Notes: generated by a model not told the origin, from the sequence alone. A stretch of 64,000 nt of DNA from Christiangramia bathymodioli (GCA_009735695.1 SRSL01000001.1:1364048-1428047), one strand, 5' to 3'; positions 1-9,272 are shown, counted from the first letter of the stretch. A program made the numbers and translations.

Positions 1-435
1 ATTCAGGTAGCTCACTTTTTTACCGGTGTCCCTGGCTTTATCGGCAAGCCAGAGCAAAAGAGCGGTTATCAAAAGCATAAATCCTACGAAAAGGATGTTT
101 CCGCCAAATAAGGCTTCAAGTTGTTCTTCAAATAACAAACCTACGATCACGGCTGGGATCATCGAGATGATGATCTTGAGGGAAAACTGGGTTTCCTCGT
201 TCCATTTGAAGCTAAACAGGCCTTTGATGATATCAAAAACATCTTTTCTAAAAACAACAAGCGTGCTCAAAGCGGTTGCGAAATGAAGCACGACGGTAAA
301 CATCAGGGATTCTTCAGGAACGCTGGTGTCTCCTAAAATAGCTTTTCCAAGTTCTAAATGTCCGCTGGATGAAACAGGTAAAAATTCGGTAAGTCCCTGG
401 ATGATTCCAAGGATGGCAGCATCAAATGCGTTCAA
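1..435 (-). CDS. uppP: Undecaprenyl-diphosphatase UppP/BacA, N-terminal part (runs off the window)
   Basis: The first about 145 residues are present; the rest lies beyond base 1. UppP dephosphorylates undecaprenyl diphosphate in the cytoplasmic membrane, recycling the lipid carrier for peptidoglycan synthesis. The start reads MNAFDAAILGIIQGLTEFLP followed by VSSSGHLELG, the family's first signature with its catalytic Glu and the SSSGH loop. Hydrophobic helices follow. The only reasonable start in frame is TTG at 433-435, with an in-frame stop just upstream. The gene begins 5 bp after the DUF3098 stop, so the two are probably cotranscribed downstream of ftsX, a known flavobacterial order. Confidence 0.9.
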   Translation of the reverse strand, partial: MNAFDAAILGIIQGLTEFLPVSSSGHLELGKAILGDTSVPEESLMFTVVLHFATALSTLVVFRKDVFDIIKGLFSFKWNEETQFSLKIIISMIPAVIVGLLFEEQLEALFGGNILFVGFMLLITALLLWLADKARDTGKKVSYLN

Positions 436-440
436 TTCAG

Positions 441-713
441 TTATTTTTTATGGGGATTCAACAGGATGGCATATACTTCAATTCCGAAGCCAATCAATAC
501 AAGTGCGGGCGCAAGCCGGATTCTCTGAAAATTATAGATCGCGTCATTGAATTCGTTTGGGTCTTCGCTTCCGCCGCCAGACATAAGGATAAAGCCCAGG
601 GCAATGACGGCCAGGCCTATGAACATGAAGGTGTAGTTCTTTTTTCCGAATACGAATCCAGTATTGAAGCTTCCTTTGTTTCTATTTTCTGCCATAATTC
701 TATTTTCTGCCAC
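441..713 (-). CDS. DUF3098 small membrane protein
   Basis: About 90 aa with two hydrophobic segments (around residues 28-45 and 68-84) separated by a short GGGSEDPNEFND loop, typical of the DUF3098 family of Bacteroidetes. The function is unknown. In related genomes it sits between ftsX and uppP, as here, suggesting an envelope role (inference). The N-terminus reads MAENRIMAENR because an 18-bp unit is tandemly duplicated at 679-714. Either ATG (711-713 or 693-695) could be used, and the second is probably the ancestral start. The duplication lies right beside the end of the GxxExxY cassette. Confidence 0.8.
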   Translation of the reverse strand: MAENRIMAENRNKGSFNTGFVFGKKNYTFMFIGLAVIALGFILMSGGGSEDPNEFNDAIYNFQRIRLAPALVLIGFGIEVYAILLNPHKK

Positions 714-1135
714 GAATGCACGAATAAATTATAATACTATTCTTTGATGTATTAATCTTTAAGGTTCAAAATTAGCTAATATCGCCAACTTATTGCCTGA
801 AACCTTTAGATAATTAATGCATTGAGCCACATGTCTGTCATTTAGGGCTGCTACCGATTTAATTTCCAGGATAATTTTATCATATACTACAAAATCAGCG
901 ATGTATTGATGTGGCAGTATTAATTCCTTATAAATAACCTGATATTTCTTCTCTCTATCAAAAGGGATCTTCCGGGATCTCAATTCGTATTCTATAGCAT
1001 CGGAATAAACTGCTTCCAGAAATCCGCCACCTAATTCATTATGAACATCAAACAGTACACCTATGAGTTCATAACTTTCTTTTTTATAGGTGAGGTTTGC
1101 CATAATGTCTCGTAAAACATTCGTGAATTAGTGGC
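709..1135. mobile_element. Candidate GxxExxY cassette flanked by inverted repeats
   Basis: The GxxExxY gene is bracketed by GCCACGAATGCACGAAT at 709-725 and its near-perfect reverse complement at 1119-1135 (15 of 17 bases match). The block separates ftsX from DUF3098-uppP, which are normally adjacent in flavobacteria. An 18-bp tandem duplication abuts its left end. No transposase is present, so mobility is inferred from the ends and position only. Confidence 0.4.
759..1103 (-). CDS. GxxExxY family protein (PDDEXK_3-like)
   Basis: A protein of 114 aa carrying the defining motif as GGGFLEAVYSDAIEYEL (residues 25-41). The C-terminal half holds a PD-(D/E)xK nuclease-like core: IADFVV, then ILEIKS, with Asp and Glu-x-Lys in the expected order. 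Length is normal for the family. The biological role is not established; a DNA-related function is suggested by the fold. It interrupts an otherwise conserved cell-envelope gene order and is bracketed by inverted repeats, so it is probably a mobile accessory gene. Confidence 0.85.
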   Translation of the reverse strand: MANLTYKKESYELIGVLFDVHNELGGGFLEAVYSDAIEYELRSRKIPFDREKKYQVIYKELILPHQYIADFVVYDKIILEIKSVAALNDRHVAQCINYLKVSGNKLAILANFEP

Positions 1136-1146
1136 CTGATGATATA

Positions 1147-2025
1147 CTAATAGTAAAGTTCGTCAGTTTTCAAGTTCAGGAATCGCGTGGTCGCAAAATA
1201 CGTACTTATCCAGGTAATCACAATTCCCATCAGGAAAATACCGATGAACAGGCCTGCAAGCAATTTTACATCGCCAAGGATATTTAATTCAGAAAAGCTG
1301 TTATCGAGGTAATACAGCACTGCAGCCATTCCAATTAAAGCCAGGGCTGCGCCAATTAGTCCCAGTTTAACGCTTTGCCATATAAAAGGTCTTCGTATGA
1401 ATCCTTTGGTGGCTCCAACCATCTGCATGGTTTTGATGATAAATCTTTTGGAATATACGGCCAGTCGTATACTGCTGTTAATAAGCAATACAGCGATAAA
1501 GGTGAAAACGGCGCTCGCGATCAACACCCAGAAACTGATCTTTTTCACATTATCATTCAACAGGGCGATCAGGGGTTTGTCGTATACCACTTCATCTACG
1601 AAATTCTTTGACGTAAGATCGGAAGCGATCTTATCAACCTGTTCTGAAGAGACGAAATCGGCTTTCATATACACATCAATGGAATTCTGCAGCGGGTTAT
1701 AGCCTAAAAATTCCATGAAATCCTCGCCTATTTCCTTACTATGAGCCTCGGCTGCGTCTTCTTTTGAAACATAGGTGGTAGATTTCGTATAATCGGCCAT
1801 GGCCAGGCTTTTCTTCAACTGCTCCATCTCCACTTCCTTGGCATTGTCTTTCAGGTAAACGGTAAGAGCGATCTGTTCCTTGAAATGATCGGCTACCTTT
1901 TTGGTGTTAAGGACTAAAAGACCTAGCATTCCCAAAAGGAACAATACCAGGGAAATACTGATTACGACTGAAAAATAGGAAGATATGAGTCGGCGTTTCT
2001 GATACCTTTCAAAAGATGTGGTCAT
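1147..2025 (-). CDS. ftsX: Cell-division protein FtsX
   Basis: A protein of 292 aa with the FtsX layout: a cytoplasmic start MTTSFERYQKRRLISSYFS, TM1 at about 20-40, a periplasmic domain (about 45-165), then three TM segments (about 168-190, 215-240 and 258-280). The FtsX-type permease segment includes the MVGATKGFIRRPF stretch. FtsX pairs with the ATPase FtsE at the septum and controls peptidoglycan hydrolases during division. ftsE is not next to it here. The upstream region is the palindrome-rich spacer at 2026-2715, so its promoter may lie among the repeats. Confidence 0.92.
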   Translation of the reverse strand: MTTSFERYQKRRLISSYFSVVISISLVLFLLGMLGLLVLNTKKVADHFKEQIALTVYLKDNAKEVEMEQLKKSLAMADYTKSTTYVSKEDAAEAHSKEIGEDFMEFLGYNPLQNSIDVYMKADFVSSEQVDKIASDLTSKNFVDEVVYDKPLIALLNDNVKKISFWVLIASAVFTFIAVLLINSSIRLAVYSKRFIIKTMQMVGATKGFIRRPFIWQSVKLGLIGAALALIGMAAVLYYLDNSFSELNILGDVKLLAGLFIGIFLMGIVITWISTYFATTRFLNLKTDELYY

Positions 2026-2715
2026 ATAAAGACTTCAGATTTTGTGTAAAAATAAGAAAGTTCAGGTTTCTCGAAATTAAAACGTTCAAAGTTTTGAAAA
2101 TATTGGGAATAAGAAAATATATCTGAAGGCATCATTTCGAGCGCAACGAGAAATCTCTTCAGTTCTAAGAGATTCCTCAGTCGTTTCCCTCCTTCGGAAT
2201 GACTTCTCTCATGATGTCGCCATGCTGAACGCCGCCGAAGCATGAATTATTGAAAGTCACATTTCGACTGCGCTCAATGTGACCTATCGAGTAAACTTCA
2301 CAATAGAATTATTATTGACAAGTCATTGCGAGCAGAGCGAAGCAATCTCATATTGGCAGAATTTCTTCAATTTCAAATGAGTGTTTGCATTGTTTCTAAA
2401 CTAGGCTAAAATAAGGTCATTTCGAGCTCAGCGAGAAATCTCTATGAAAATTTTTCTCAGTCGTGCAGAACCATCGAAACCCCTTCGAAATGATTCATCC
2501 ATTTATATCATCATACTGAACTCGATTCAGCATCTCCAGAGACCCTGAAACAAGTTCAGGGTGACGGTGAAGACTAATAGGTGATGCTGAGTGTCGTCGA
2601 AGCATGATTTATGGAAAATTACATTCCAACTTCGCTCAATGTGACAAGCGTTTTGTCATTTCGAGCAAAGCGAGAAATCTGTTCTAAGTTTCCTAAATTT
2701 GAGAAAACACGATTT
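2026..2715. repeat. Gene-free spacer packed with short palindromic repeats
   Basis: At least seven related units lie in this 690-bp gap. Two units begin TCATTTCGAG and end in AATGA-type ends (2132-2203, about 2416-2496); another copy of the left arm is at about 2655-2686. GTCACATT/AATGTGAC form an 8-bp inverted repeat at 2256-2283. CATGCT/AGCATG pair at 2221-2244. An ATTGC/GCAAT unit sits at 2325-2345. CCCTGAA/TTCAGGG lie at 2543-2561, and another GATGCT/AGCATG unit at about 2582-2606. I see no convincing gene; the 73-codon open frame here is repeat sequence. Confidence 0.8.
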
Positions 2716-3648
2716 ATGGAAATACTGGTTTACGGAGTCGGGGGCGTTGGCGGTTATTTTGGAGGAAGATTGGCTAAGGCCGGGCTGAATGTAAGCATGA
2801 TCGCTCGCGGTGAGCACCTAAAAGCCATTCAGGAAAACGGACTCGAAGTTGAAAGTATCAAAGGAAATTTTAAAGTCCATCCGAAGGTGGTAACTTCAGA
2901 GGTTTCAGAAATTCCGAAACCAGATCTTATTATTTTGGGCATCAAATCATGGCAAATCCCTTTAGTCGCTGCTGAGCTGAAATCAATTATTGGCGAAAAT
3001 ACAGTGATCCTTCCTCTGCAAAATGGAGCCGATAATTATGAAAAACTGGTTGAAATACTTCCGAAGAAGAACGTGCTGGCCGGGCTATGTTTTATCGTGA
3101 GTTATGTGGAGAAGCCAGGCAAGATCAAACACGCGGCTTATGAACCCAAGATCGTGTTCGGTGAGAAGGATAATTCCAAATCTGAAAGGGTTCTGAAAAT
3201 TCATGATATCCTCGATGAAGCCGGGATCGAAAACAAGATTCCTGAAAATATCGGCCTGGAGATCTGGAAAAAGTTCCTGTTCATTTGTACGGTTAGTGGC
3301 ATTGGCGGCCTCACTCGTGTTCCGATCGATAAGATCCGGGATAGCGAATTTCTGTACAGGATGATGCGCGATTCTGCCAATGAGATCATTGAGGTTGGAA
3401 AGGCCAAAGGAATTCCGCTTACCAATGAACACCTGGAGATGGTCTTCGAGATCATTAACGGTCAGCCCAAAGGAACTACCGCCTCGACCCAGCGCGATAT
3501 CATGAATGGAAAGCCATCAGAACTGGATAATTTCAATGGATATATCGTTCGGGAGGGTTCTAAACTAGGTGTAAAAACGCCTGTGAACCGCTTTATCTAC
3601 GAATGCCTGAAACCCATGGAAGAGGAGGCGCGCAAGACTTCAGAATAG
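2716..3648 (+). CDS. Ketopantoate reductase family protein (PanE/ApbA)
   Basis: A protein of 310 aa starting MEILVYGVGGVGGYFGGRLA, the GxGxxG NADPH-binding Rossmann motif of the ApbA/PanE family. The family reduces 2-dehydropantoate to pantoate for coenzyme A synthesis, although paralogues of unknown substrate are common. The middle holds the ILPLQNGADN motif, and the C-terminal helical domain carries the conserved Lys/Asn/Ser/Glu region around EIWKKFLFICTVSGIGGLTR and KPSELDNFNGYIVREG. The frame is open further upstream, but that part is repeat DNA, so I chose the ATG at 2716. It stands alone between the repeat cluster and leuS. Confidence 0.82.
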   Translation: MEILVYGVGGVGGYFGGRLAKAGLNVSMIARGEHLKAIQENGLEVESIKGNFKVHPKVVTSEVSEIPKPDLIILGIKSWQIPLVAAELKSIIGENTVILPLQNGADNYEKLVEILPKKNVLAGLCFIVSYVEKPGKIKHAAYEPKIVFGEKDNSKSERVLKIHDILDEAGIENKIPENIGLEIWKKFLFICTVSGIGGLTRVPIDKIRDSEFLYRMMRDSANEIIEVGKAKGIPLTNEHLEMVFEIINGQPKGTTASTQRDIMNGKPSELDNFNGYIVREGSKLGVKTPVNRFIYECLKPMEEEARKTSE

Positions 3649-3684
3649 AGCTTCCAATCTTTCCTTTTAAGTCCCTGAAAATTG

Positions 3685-3692
3685 TATTTTTG
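3685..3692 (+). promoter_or_regulatory. Probable -7 box for leuS
   Basis: TATTTTTG matches the Bacteroidetes -7 consensus TAnnTTTG. A clear -33 TTTG is not visible, so this is tentative. Transcription from here would place a palindromic repeat (3712-3777) in the leuS leader. Confidence 0.35.
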
Positions 3693-3711
3693 CAGGCGAT
3701 TAGTGATTAAC

Positions 3712-3777
3712 GTCACTGCGAACGAAGTTGAAGCAGTCTCATTTAGATTGCGTCGTCATTTCATTCCTCGCAATGAC
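3712..3777. repeat. Palindromic repeat unit in the leuS leader
   Basis: The unit runs from GTCACTGCGAACGAAG to CTCGCAATGAC, a degenerate inverted pair of the same family as the units at 2026-2715 (compare the ATTGCGAGC..GCAAT unit at 2321-2350). It ends 33 bp before the leuS start codon. Confidence 0.6.
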
Positions 3778-3810
3778 TCCTATGATAACAGGATAATAGT
3801 AAGAAAGAAG

Positions 3811-6720
3811 ATGAGTTACCACTTTAATAAGATCGAAGAGAAATGGCAGAAATACTGGGCCGAAAACCGGACTTTTCAAGCCCAAAACGATTCTGATAAA
3901 CCAAAATATTACGTGCTGGACATGTTCCCTTATCCATCCGGGGCGGGGCTGCATGTGGGCCACCCGCTGGGATATATCGCCAGTGATATCTATGCCCGTT
4001 TCAAAAGGCATAAGGGTTTCAATGTACTGCATCCGCAGGGCTATGATAGTTTTGGGCTTCCGGCTGAGCAGTATGCTATCCAGACCGGTCAGCACCCGGC
4101 GGTAACAACCGAAAATAATATTGCCCGTTACCGCGAGCAGCTTGATAAGATCGGGTTTTCCTTCGATTGGAGCCGCGAAGTAAGGACCAGTGATCCCGAG
4201 TATTATAAATGGACACAATGGATCTTTATTCAACTTTTCGAAGGCTGGTATGATCTGGAGGCTGAAAAGTCAAGGCCTATCACCGAGCTGGAGGAGATCT
4301 TTGCTTCGGAAGGTAACTCGAGAGTGAACGCGTCCTGCGATGATGATGTGGAGCAATTCTCTTCAGAGGAATGGAAAGCTTATTCTCAGGATGAAAAGGA
4401 GCGTGTTTTATTAAAATATCGACTGACTTACCTGGCGGAAGCTGAGGTGAACTGGTGCCCTCAACTTGGAACCGTACTTGCGAACGACGAGATCGTGAAT
4501 GGAGTTTCAGAGCGTGGAGGTTACCCGGTGGTACGAAAGAAAATGACCCAGTGGAGCATGCGTATTTCTGCTTTTGCTGAAAGGCTGCTTCAGGATCTTA
4601 ATAAGATCGACTGGACCGAAAGTTTGAAAGAGAGTCAGCGTAACTGGATCGGGAAATCGGTTGGGGCTATGGTACATTTCAATCTTTATGGTGAGACCCT
4701 GAAACAAGTTCAGGGTGACGCTAGTTCAGCATCCCAACCAAAGATTTCTGTATTCACCACCCGCCCTGATACTATTTTCGGAGTATCGTTTATGACGCTT
4801 GCGCCTGAACATGAACTGGTAGAAAAAATCACTACCGAAGATCAGAAGGCAGAAGTTCAGGCTTATATCGAAGCAACTGCGAAACGAAGCGAGCGTGAGC
4901 GTATGGCTGATGTCAAGACCATAAGTGGTGTTTTCACCGGAGCCTATGCTGAACACCCATTTACCAAAGAACCGGTGCCGATCTGGATTGGAGATTATGT
5001 GCTTGCGGGTTATGGAACCGGCGCTGTGATGGCCGTACCATGTGGTGACCAGCGTGACCATGATTTCGCGAGACATTTCGATCTTCCTATTCCGAATATT
5101 TTTGAAAATGTGGATGTATCTGAAGAAGCCCATGCGGGGAAAGAAGGCACGGTTATCGCCAATTCAGATTTTCTAAGCGGACTCGAATACAAGGAAGCAC
5201 TACAAAAAGTTATCCTCGAACTGGAAAAAACAAGCCAGGGGTATGGAAAGACCAATTACAGGTTGAGAGACGCTGTCTTCAGCCGTCAAAGATACTGGGG
5301 AGAGCCATTCCCGGTTTATTATGTGAATGGACTTCCGAAGATGATCGACCCAAGGTATCTTCCGTTAAGGTTACCTGAAGTGGAGAAATATCTCCCAACC
5401 GAAACAGGCGAGCCGCCACTTGGTAATGCGACCGATTGGGCCTGGGATACAAAAAATAATAAAGTGGTTTCCAATAAAATGCTGAAACAAGTTCAGCATG
5501 AGGAAAATGGAGATGTCACGCCGAGCGGAGTCGAGGCGTCTGAAGATAACGGAGTTTATCCACTCGAGCTGAACACCATGCCTGGCTGGGCAGGGAGCAG
5601 CTGGTACCTGTTCCGGTATATGGATGCCGGCAATCCGGATCGTTTTGTTTCAAAAGAAGCCCAGGAATACTGGGAAAATGTAGATCTGTATATCGGTGGT
5701 AGTGAACACGCTACCGGGCATTTATTATATTCAAGATTCTGGACTAAATTCCTTCACGATCGAGGCTGGTTAACGGTTGAAGAACCATTCAAGAAATTGA
5801 TCAACCAGGGGATGATCCTTGGAACCAGTGCTTTTGTATACAGATTGGAAGGAGAAAATGTATTTGTTTCCAAAAACCAGGTAAAGGGCAATAATGTTCA
5901 GCCAATTCATGCCGATGTTTCTTTGGTGAATGCTTCAGATGAGCTGGATATCGAAGGCTTTAAAAAATGGCGTCCTGAATTCGCAGATGCCAAGTTCCTT
6001 ACCGAAGATGGAAAGTATATCGTAGGAAGGGAAGTGGAGAAAATGTCCAAATCCAAGTACAACGTTGTGAACCCTGATGAGATCTGTAAGGATTATGGTG
6101 CCGATACCTTAAGAATGTATGAAATGTTTCTTGGTCCGCTGGAACAGGCGAAGCCATGGAATACAGCCGGTATTACCGGGGTACATAACTTTCTGAAGAA
6201 ACTTTGGAAATTGTACCATAATGGCGAAGAATTTTCGGTTTCTGATGAGAAGGCTTCAGCTGACTCCCTGAAAACTTTACATAAGACCATCAAAAAAGTA
6301 ACCGAAGATATCGAGGAATTCAGTTTCAATACTTCGGTTTCTACTTTTATGATCTGTGTAAACGAATTGACCGCTCAGAAATGCAATAGCAGGGAAGTGC
6401 TCGAGCCTCTTGCCGTATTGATCGCTCCCTACGCTCCGCATATCGCAGAGGAATTGTGGGAGAAATTAGGTCACTCCGAATCTGTTTCCACTGCAAAATA
6501 TCCTGAATATGAAGAGAAGTATTTAGTAGAAAGCAAGAAGAACTACCCGGTTTCGTTTAATGGTAAGATGAGATTTACCATGGAACTTCCATTGGATATG
6601 GGGAAGGACGAGATTGAGAAAAATGTGCTGGAGGATGAGCGTACGAAAAATCAATTAGACGGATCAACCCCTAAAAAAGTAATAGTTGTTCCGGGTAAAA
6701 TTGTAAATATCGTAGTTTAA
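3811..6720 (+). CDS. leuS: Leucyl-tRNA synthetase
   Basis: A protein of 969 aa that charges tRNA-Leu with leucine. HIGH-type motif HVGH is at residues 48-51 and KMSKS at 744-748. The CP1 editing domain has the TTRPDT motif at 316-321. The ATG at 3811 begins [16 protein letters not shown], the usual family start; the open frame to 3682 is repeat DNA. The protein is longer than the roughly 925-940 aa usual for flavobacteria because two palindromic repeats sit in frame, encoding residues about 295-310 and 557-578, both containing LKQVQ. One precedes the editing threonine-rich motif. The other lies before the [14 protein letters not shown] motif. Both are probably surface loops. Confidence 0.97.
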   Translation: MSYHFNKIEEKWQKYWAENRTFQAQNDSDKPKYYVLDMFPYPSGAGLHVGHPLGYIASDIYARFKRHKGFNVLHPQGYDSFGLPAEQYAIQTGQHPAVTTENNIARYREQLDKIGFSFDWSREVRTSDPEYYKWTQWIFIQLFEGWYDLEAEKSRPITELEEIFASEGNSRVNASCDDDVEQFSSEEWKAYSQDEKERVLLKYRLTYLAEAEVNWCPQLGTVLANDEIVNGVSERGGYPVVRKKMTQWSMRISAFAERLLQDLNKIDWTESLKESQRNWIGKSVGAMVHFNLYGETLKQVQGDASSASQPKISVFTTRPDTIFGVSFMTLAPEHELVEKITTEDQKAEVQAYIEATAKRSERERMADVKTISGVFTGAYAEHPFTKEPVPIWIGDYVLAGYGTGAVMAVPCGDQRDHDFARHFDLPIPNIFENVDVSEEAHAGKEGTVIANSDFLSGLEYKEALQKVILELEKTSQGYGKTNYRLRDAVFSRQRYWGEPFPVYYVNGLPKMIDPRYLPLRLPEVEKYLPTETGEPPLGNATDWAWDTKNNKVVSNKMLKQVQHEENGDVTPSGVEASEDNGVYPLELNTMPGWAGSSWYLFRYMDAGNPDRFVSKEAQEYWENVDLYIGGSEHATGHLLYSRFWTKFLHDRGWLTVEEPFKKLINQGMILGTSAFVYRLEGENVFVSKNQVKGNNVQPIHADVSLVNASDELDIEGFKKWRPEFADAKFLTEDGKYIVGREVEKMSKSKYNVVNPDEICKDYGADTLRMYEMFLGPLEQAKPWNTAGITGVHNFLKKLWKLYHNGEEFSVSDEKASADSLKTLHKTIKKVTEDIEEFSFNTSVSTFMICVNELTAQKCNSREVLEPLAVLIAPYAPHIAEELWEKLGHSESVSTAKYPEYEEKYLVESKKNYPVSFNGKMRFTMELPLDMGKDEIEKNVLEDERTKNQLDGSTPKKVIVVPGKIVNIVV
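4693..4720. repeat. Palindromic repeat inside leuS (copy of 2539-2566)
   Basis: These 28 bases are identical to the intergenic unit at 2539-2566 (inverted CCCTGAA/TTCAGGG arms around ACAAG). They are read in frame within leuS as ETLKQVQGD, just upstream of the CP1 editing motif. Confidence 0.85.
5479..5543. repeat. Second palindromic repeat pair inside leuS
   Basis: ATGCTGAA and TTCAGCAT form a perfect 8-bp inverted repeat around ACAAG (5479-5499), a sequence variant of the unit at 4693. It is followed by ACGCC/GGCGT arms around GAGCGGAGTCGA (about 5517-5538), another common flavobacterial palindrome. Both are translated in frame as residues 557-578 of LeuS. Confidence 0.8.
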
Positions 6721-6741
6721 CCCCCTTTAAAATATAAATTT

Positions 6742-6785
6742 GGGGTGTGAAATGTGAAAAAAAGCATTTTACACCCCTTTTTTAT
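6742..6785 (+). terminator. Rho-independent terminator after leuS
   Basis: GGGGTGTGAAATG (6742-6754) pairs with CATTTTACACCCC (6765-6777), 13 bp with one G-U, and is followed by a run of T. Confidence 0.88.
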
Positions 6786-6823
6786 TTTTCTTTCTTACTT
6801 TTCGGAAACCAAAAACTTCTATT

Positions 6824-7924
6824 ATGAAAATCGGCATTCCGAAAGAGATCAAAAACAATGAAAGCCGTGTGGGGATGACTCCCGCTGGCGTCCTGGAACT
6901 AACCAAACTCGGGCATGAAGTATACATTCAGTCCACCGCCGGTGAAGGCAGCGGATTCGATGATGAGGATTATCATGTTGCAGGGGCTAAAGTCTTACCA
7001 ACTATAGGCCGGATCTACGAGATCGCAGATATGATCGTGAAGGTCAAGGAGCCTATTGAACAGGAATATGAACTGATCAGGGAAGACCAGGTCATTTTCA
7101 CTTATTTTCATTTCGCTTCCAATCAGAAGCTCACCGAGGCAATGATGAAAAGCAAATCTATTTGTATCGCTTATGAAACCGTTGAAACATCGGGTGGTGC
7201 TTTGCCTTTGTTAACACCCATGAGCGAGGTTGCCGGTAGGATGGCGATTCAGCAGGGAGCAAAATACCTTGAAAAACCAGTTAAGGGAAAAGGCCTTTTA
7301 CTAGGAGGAGTCCCTGGTGTGCCACCAGGAAAGGTGTTGGTGCTCGGTGCTGGAACGGTAGGGATTCAGGCAGCAAAAATGGCTGCAGGTCTGGGTGCCC
7401 AGGTTACCGTGCTCGATGTGAACATGGACAGGTTGCGTTACGTAAATGATATTATGCCCAGTCATGTGGTGACCGAATTTTCCAATGAATACAACATCAG
7501 AAAACATATTAAGACCAGTGATCTTATTATTGGTGGGGTGCTTATTACCGGTGCTAAAGCACCAAAGCTAATCACTCGTGATATGCTAAAAGAGATGCAG
7601 CCGGGAACAGTGATCGTGGATGTTGCCGTAGACCAGGGAGGTTGTATCGAGACCACCAGACCCACCACCCACGAAGAGCCTGCATATATCATAGATGATA
7701 TCGTGCATTATTGTGTGGCAAACATGCCGGGCGCAGTTCCGCATACCTCAACAATAGCCCTGACGAATGTTACCTTGCCTTATGTATTGAAACTGGCAGA
7801 GAATGGATGGCAAAAAGCCTGTGAAGCTGATGATGCTCTTACTAAAGGGGTGAATATCGTAAATGGAAAGGTGGTCTATGAACCAATTCTGGAAGCATTT
7901 GGATGGAACGAGGCTTTTGCCTGA
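6824..7924 (+). CDS. ald: Alanine dehydrogenase
   Basis: A protein of 366 aa that reversibly deaminates L-alanine to pyruvate and ammonia with NAD+. The active-site residues known from the family line up exactly: Arg15, Lys75 (VKVKEP), His96 (FTYFHFA) and Asp270 (DVAVDQGG). The Rossmann motif VLGAGTVG is at 173-180. Length is standard. It follows the leuS terminator by about 40 bp, so it has its own promoter. Its stop lies 3 bp before the convergent rimM gene. Confidence 0.96.
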   Translation: MKIGIPKEIKNNESRVGMTPAGVLELTKLGHEVYIQSTAGEGSGFDDEDYHVAGAKVLPTIGRIYEIADMIVKVKEPIEQEYELIREDQVIFTYFHFASNQKLTEAMMKSKSICIAYETVETSGGALPLLTPMSEVAGRMAIQQGAKYLEKPVKGKGLLLGGVPGVPPGKVLVLGAGTVGIQAAKMAAGLGAQVTVLDVNMDRLRYVNDIMPSHVVTEFSNEYNIRKHIKTSDLIIGGVLITGAKAPKLITRDMLKEMQPGTVIVDVAVDQGGCIETTRPTTHEEPAYIIDDIVHYCVANMPGAVPHTSTIALTNVTLPYVLKLAENGWQKACEADDALTKGVNIVNGKVVYEPILEAFGWNEAFA

Positions 7925-7927
7925 TGC

Positions 7928-8458
7928 CTAACCCAGGTATAGGTCAATCAATCCTTCAGGAGTGACAACCTTAATTTCTTTATTCTTTTTATCTACCTTT
8001 TGAATGAACTCATCGTTCATCGGGATCAGGATTTGTTTTCCGTCTTTTTCGATCTCGAAAAGGGCCTGTGCCGTGGAATCGTTCACTGAAACGATCTGGC
8101 CAATATTGCCGTGGTCCGCATCGATCACGTCAAAACCAATGATCTCGTGGAAGTAGAATTTGTCTTCGGGAAGTTCGGGAAGCATGCTAAGTGGTAGGTA
8201 CAATTCGGCTCCTACCATATCCTCGGCATCATCTTCGGTGTCTATATCTTCAAATTTGACTCTTAAAAGAGTGCTTTTGTGAAGTGAAGATCGATCAATA
8301 AAAAATGGAACCAGATTTTCATTGTATTCAATGAAAACTGATTCCATTTCAGTGTAAGTTTCAGGCTCATCGGTGTCTAGTTTTACTAGCACCTCGCCTT
8401 TAAAGCTAAATTTTCCAACGATTTTTCCCAGGTAGAAGCATTCTTCCTTTGTGATCAT
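7928..8458 (-). CDS. rimM: 16S rRNA processing/ribosome maturation factor RimM
   Basis: A protein of 176 aa with an N-terminal RimM barrel (YLGKIVGKFSFKGEVLVK) and a C-terminal PRC-barrel (residues about 100-172; FYFHEIIGFDVID then ILIPM). RimM binds S19 and helps mature the head of the 30S subunit. It lies 14 bp downstream of rpsP, the usual pair, and shares its promoter. The normally adjacent trmD and rplS are not here. Confidence 0.93.
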   Translation of the reverse strand: MITKEECFYLGKIVGKFSFKGEVLVKLDTDEPETYTEMESVFIEYNENLVPFFIDRSSLHKSTLLRVKFEDIDTEDDAEDMVGAELYLPLSMLPELPEDKFYFHEIIGFDVIDADHGNIGQIVSVNDSTAQALFEIEKDGKQILIPMNDEFIQKVDKKNKEIKVVTPEGLIDLYLG

Positions 8459-8472
8459 CGCCGGCAGCTATA

Positions 8473-9057
8473 TTAAGCGTCTTTCTTTTCTTCAGTAGAA
8501 GCTTCTTCTGCAGTTGCAGCTCCAACTTCTTCCTCAGCGCTCTCTACGGTAGCTTCATCTGTAGCTTCTGCAGTTCTTTCAGCTTCAGCAGCGGCGGCAG
8601 CCTCTTCAGCTTCCTTGGCTTCAGCTTCACGCTTAGCGTTCACTTCTTTTTCAGCTTCAAGAGCTTTTGCTCTCTCTTCTTCTTTAGCTTTTTCTACTGA
8701 ATCTTTTTTAGACCCAATCTTACCTTCTTTTTCCTCTAACCAGGCTTTGAATTTCTCTTCAGCCTGCTCTTCGGTCAAAGCACCTTTCTTTACACCTACA
8801 GCAAGGTGTTTCTTAAGAAGGGCTCCTTTGTAAGAAAGGATTGCGCGAGCAGTATCGGTTGGCTGGGCACCATTTTGCAACCAGGTTACAGCTCCGTCTA
8901 CATCTAGTTCGATAGTAGCAGGATTTGTGTTAGGGTTGTAGATCCCCAGTTTTTCCAAAAATTTACCGTCTCTTTTTGCGCGTGAATCAGCAGCGACAAT
9001 CCAGAAAAAAGGTTTTCCTTTTTTACCGTGTCTTTGTAGTCTTATTTTTACTGGCAT
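8473..9057 (-). CDS. rpsP: 30S ribosomal protein S16 with long acidic tail
   Basis: Residues 1 to about 85 are S16 ([20 protein letters not shown], then a YNPNTNP motif). At 194 aa the protein is more than twice the usual bacterial length. The extra about 100 residues are Ala/Glu/Lys-rich, with long runs such as [15 protein letters not shown], a feature of Bacteroidetes S16. S16 is an early-assembly protein of the small subunit. It is cotranscribed with rimM from the promoter at 9105-9133. Confidence 0.95.
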   Translation of the reverse strand: MPVKIRLQRHGKKGKPFFWIVAADSRAKRDGKFLEKLGIYNPNTNPATIELDVDGAVTWLQNGAQPTDTARAILSYKGALLKKHLAVGVKKGALTEEQAEEKFKAWLEEKEGKIGSKKDSVEKAKEEERAKALEAEKEVNAKREAEAKEAEEAAAAAEAERTAEATDEATVESAEEEVGAATAEEASTEEKKDA

Positions 9058-9104
9058 AAAAATTAAATTTTGGGGTTCTCGACCCCGGTTATTAATAAGG
9101 TCTG

Positions 9105-9133
9105 CAAAGATACTACATTTTTCTAATAATCAA
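9105..9133 (-). promoter_or_regulatory. Promoter of rpsP-rimM
   Basis: On the - strand TTG (9131-9133) is followed after 18 bp by TATCTTTG (9105-9112), a full Bacteroidetes -33/-7 pair. The leader also contains a small GGGGT/ACCCC hairpin (about 9072-9086). Confidence 0.7.
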
Positions 9134-9272
9134 GACTTTCTGTAATTATTTTGAAATGAACTAAATGAGTGAAAATACCTACTGGTTTTAAGCTGGATTT
9201 AGGAAGATTTTTCGTTAAAAAAGAGGCCCGTTGTTAAAAGAGGTTAATTAATGCTAAACGCTGTTAAATAGG

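Noticed and set aside
2022-2243. 73-codon open frame on the - strand upstream of ftsX
   Set aside because: It is made of palindromic repeat DNA and shows no protein-like pattern.
3739-4233. 164-codon - strand frame across leuS
   Set aside because: It overlaps the clearly coding leuS frame and the repeats; an antisense shadow.
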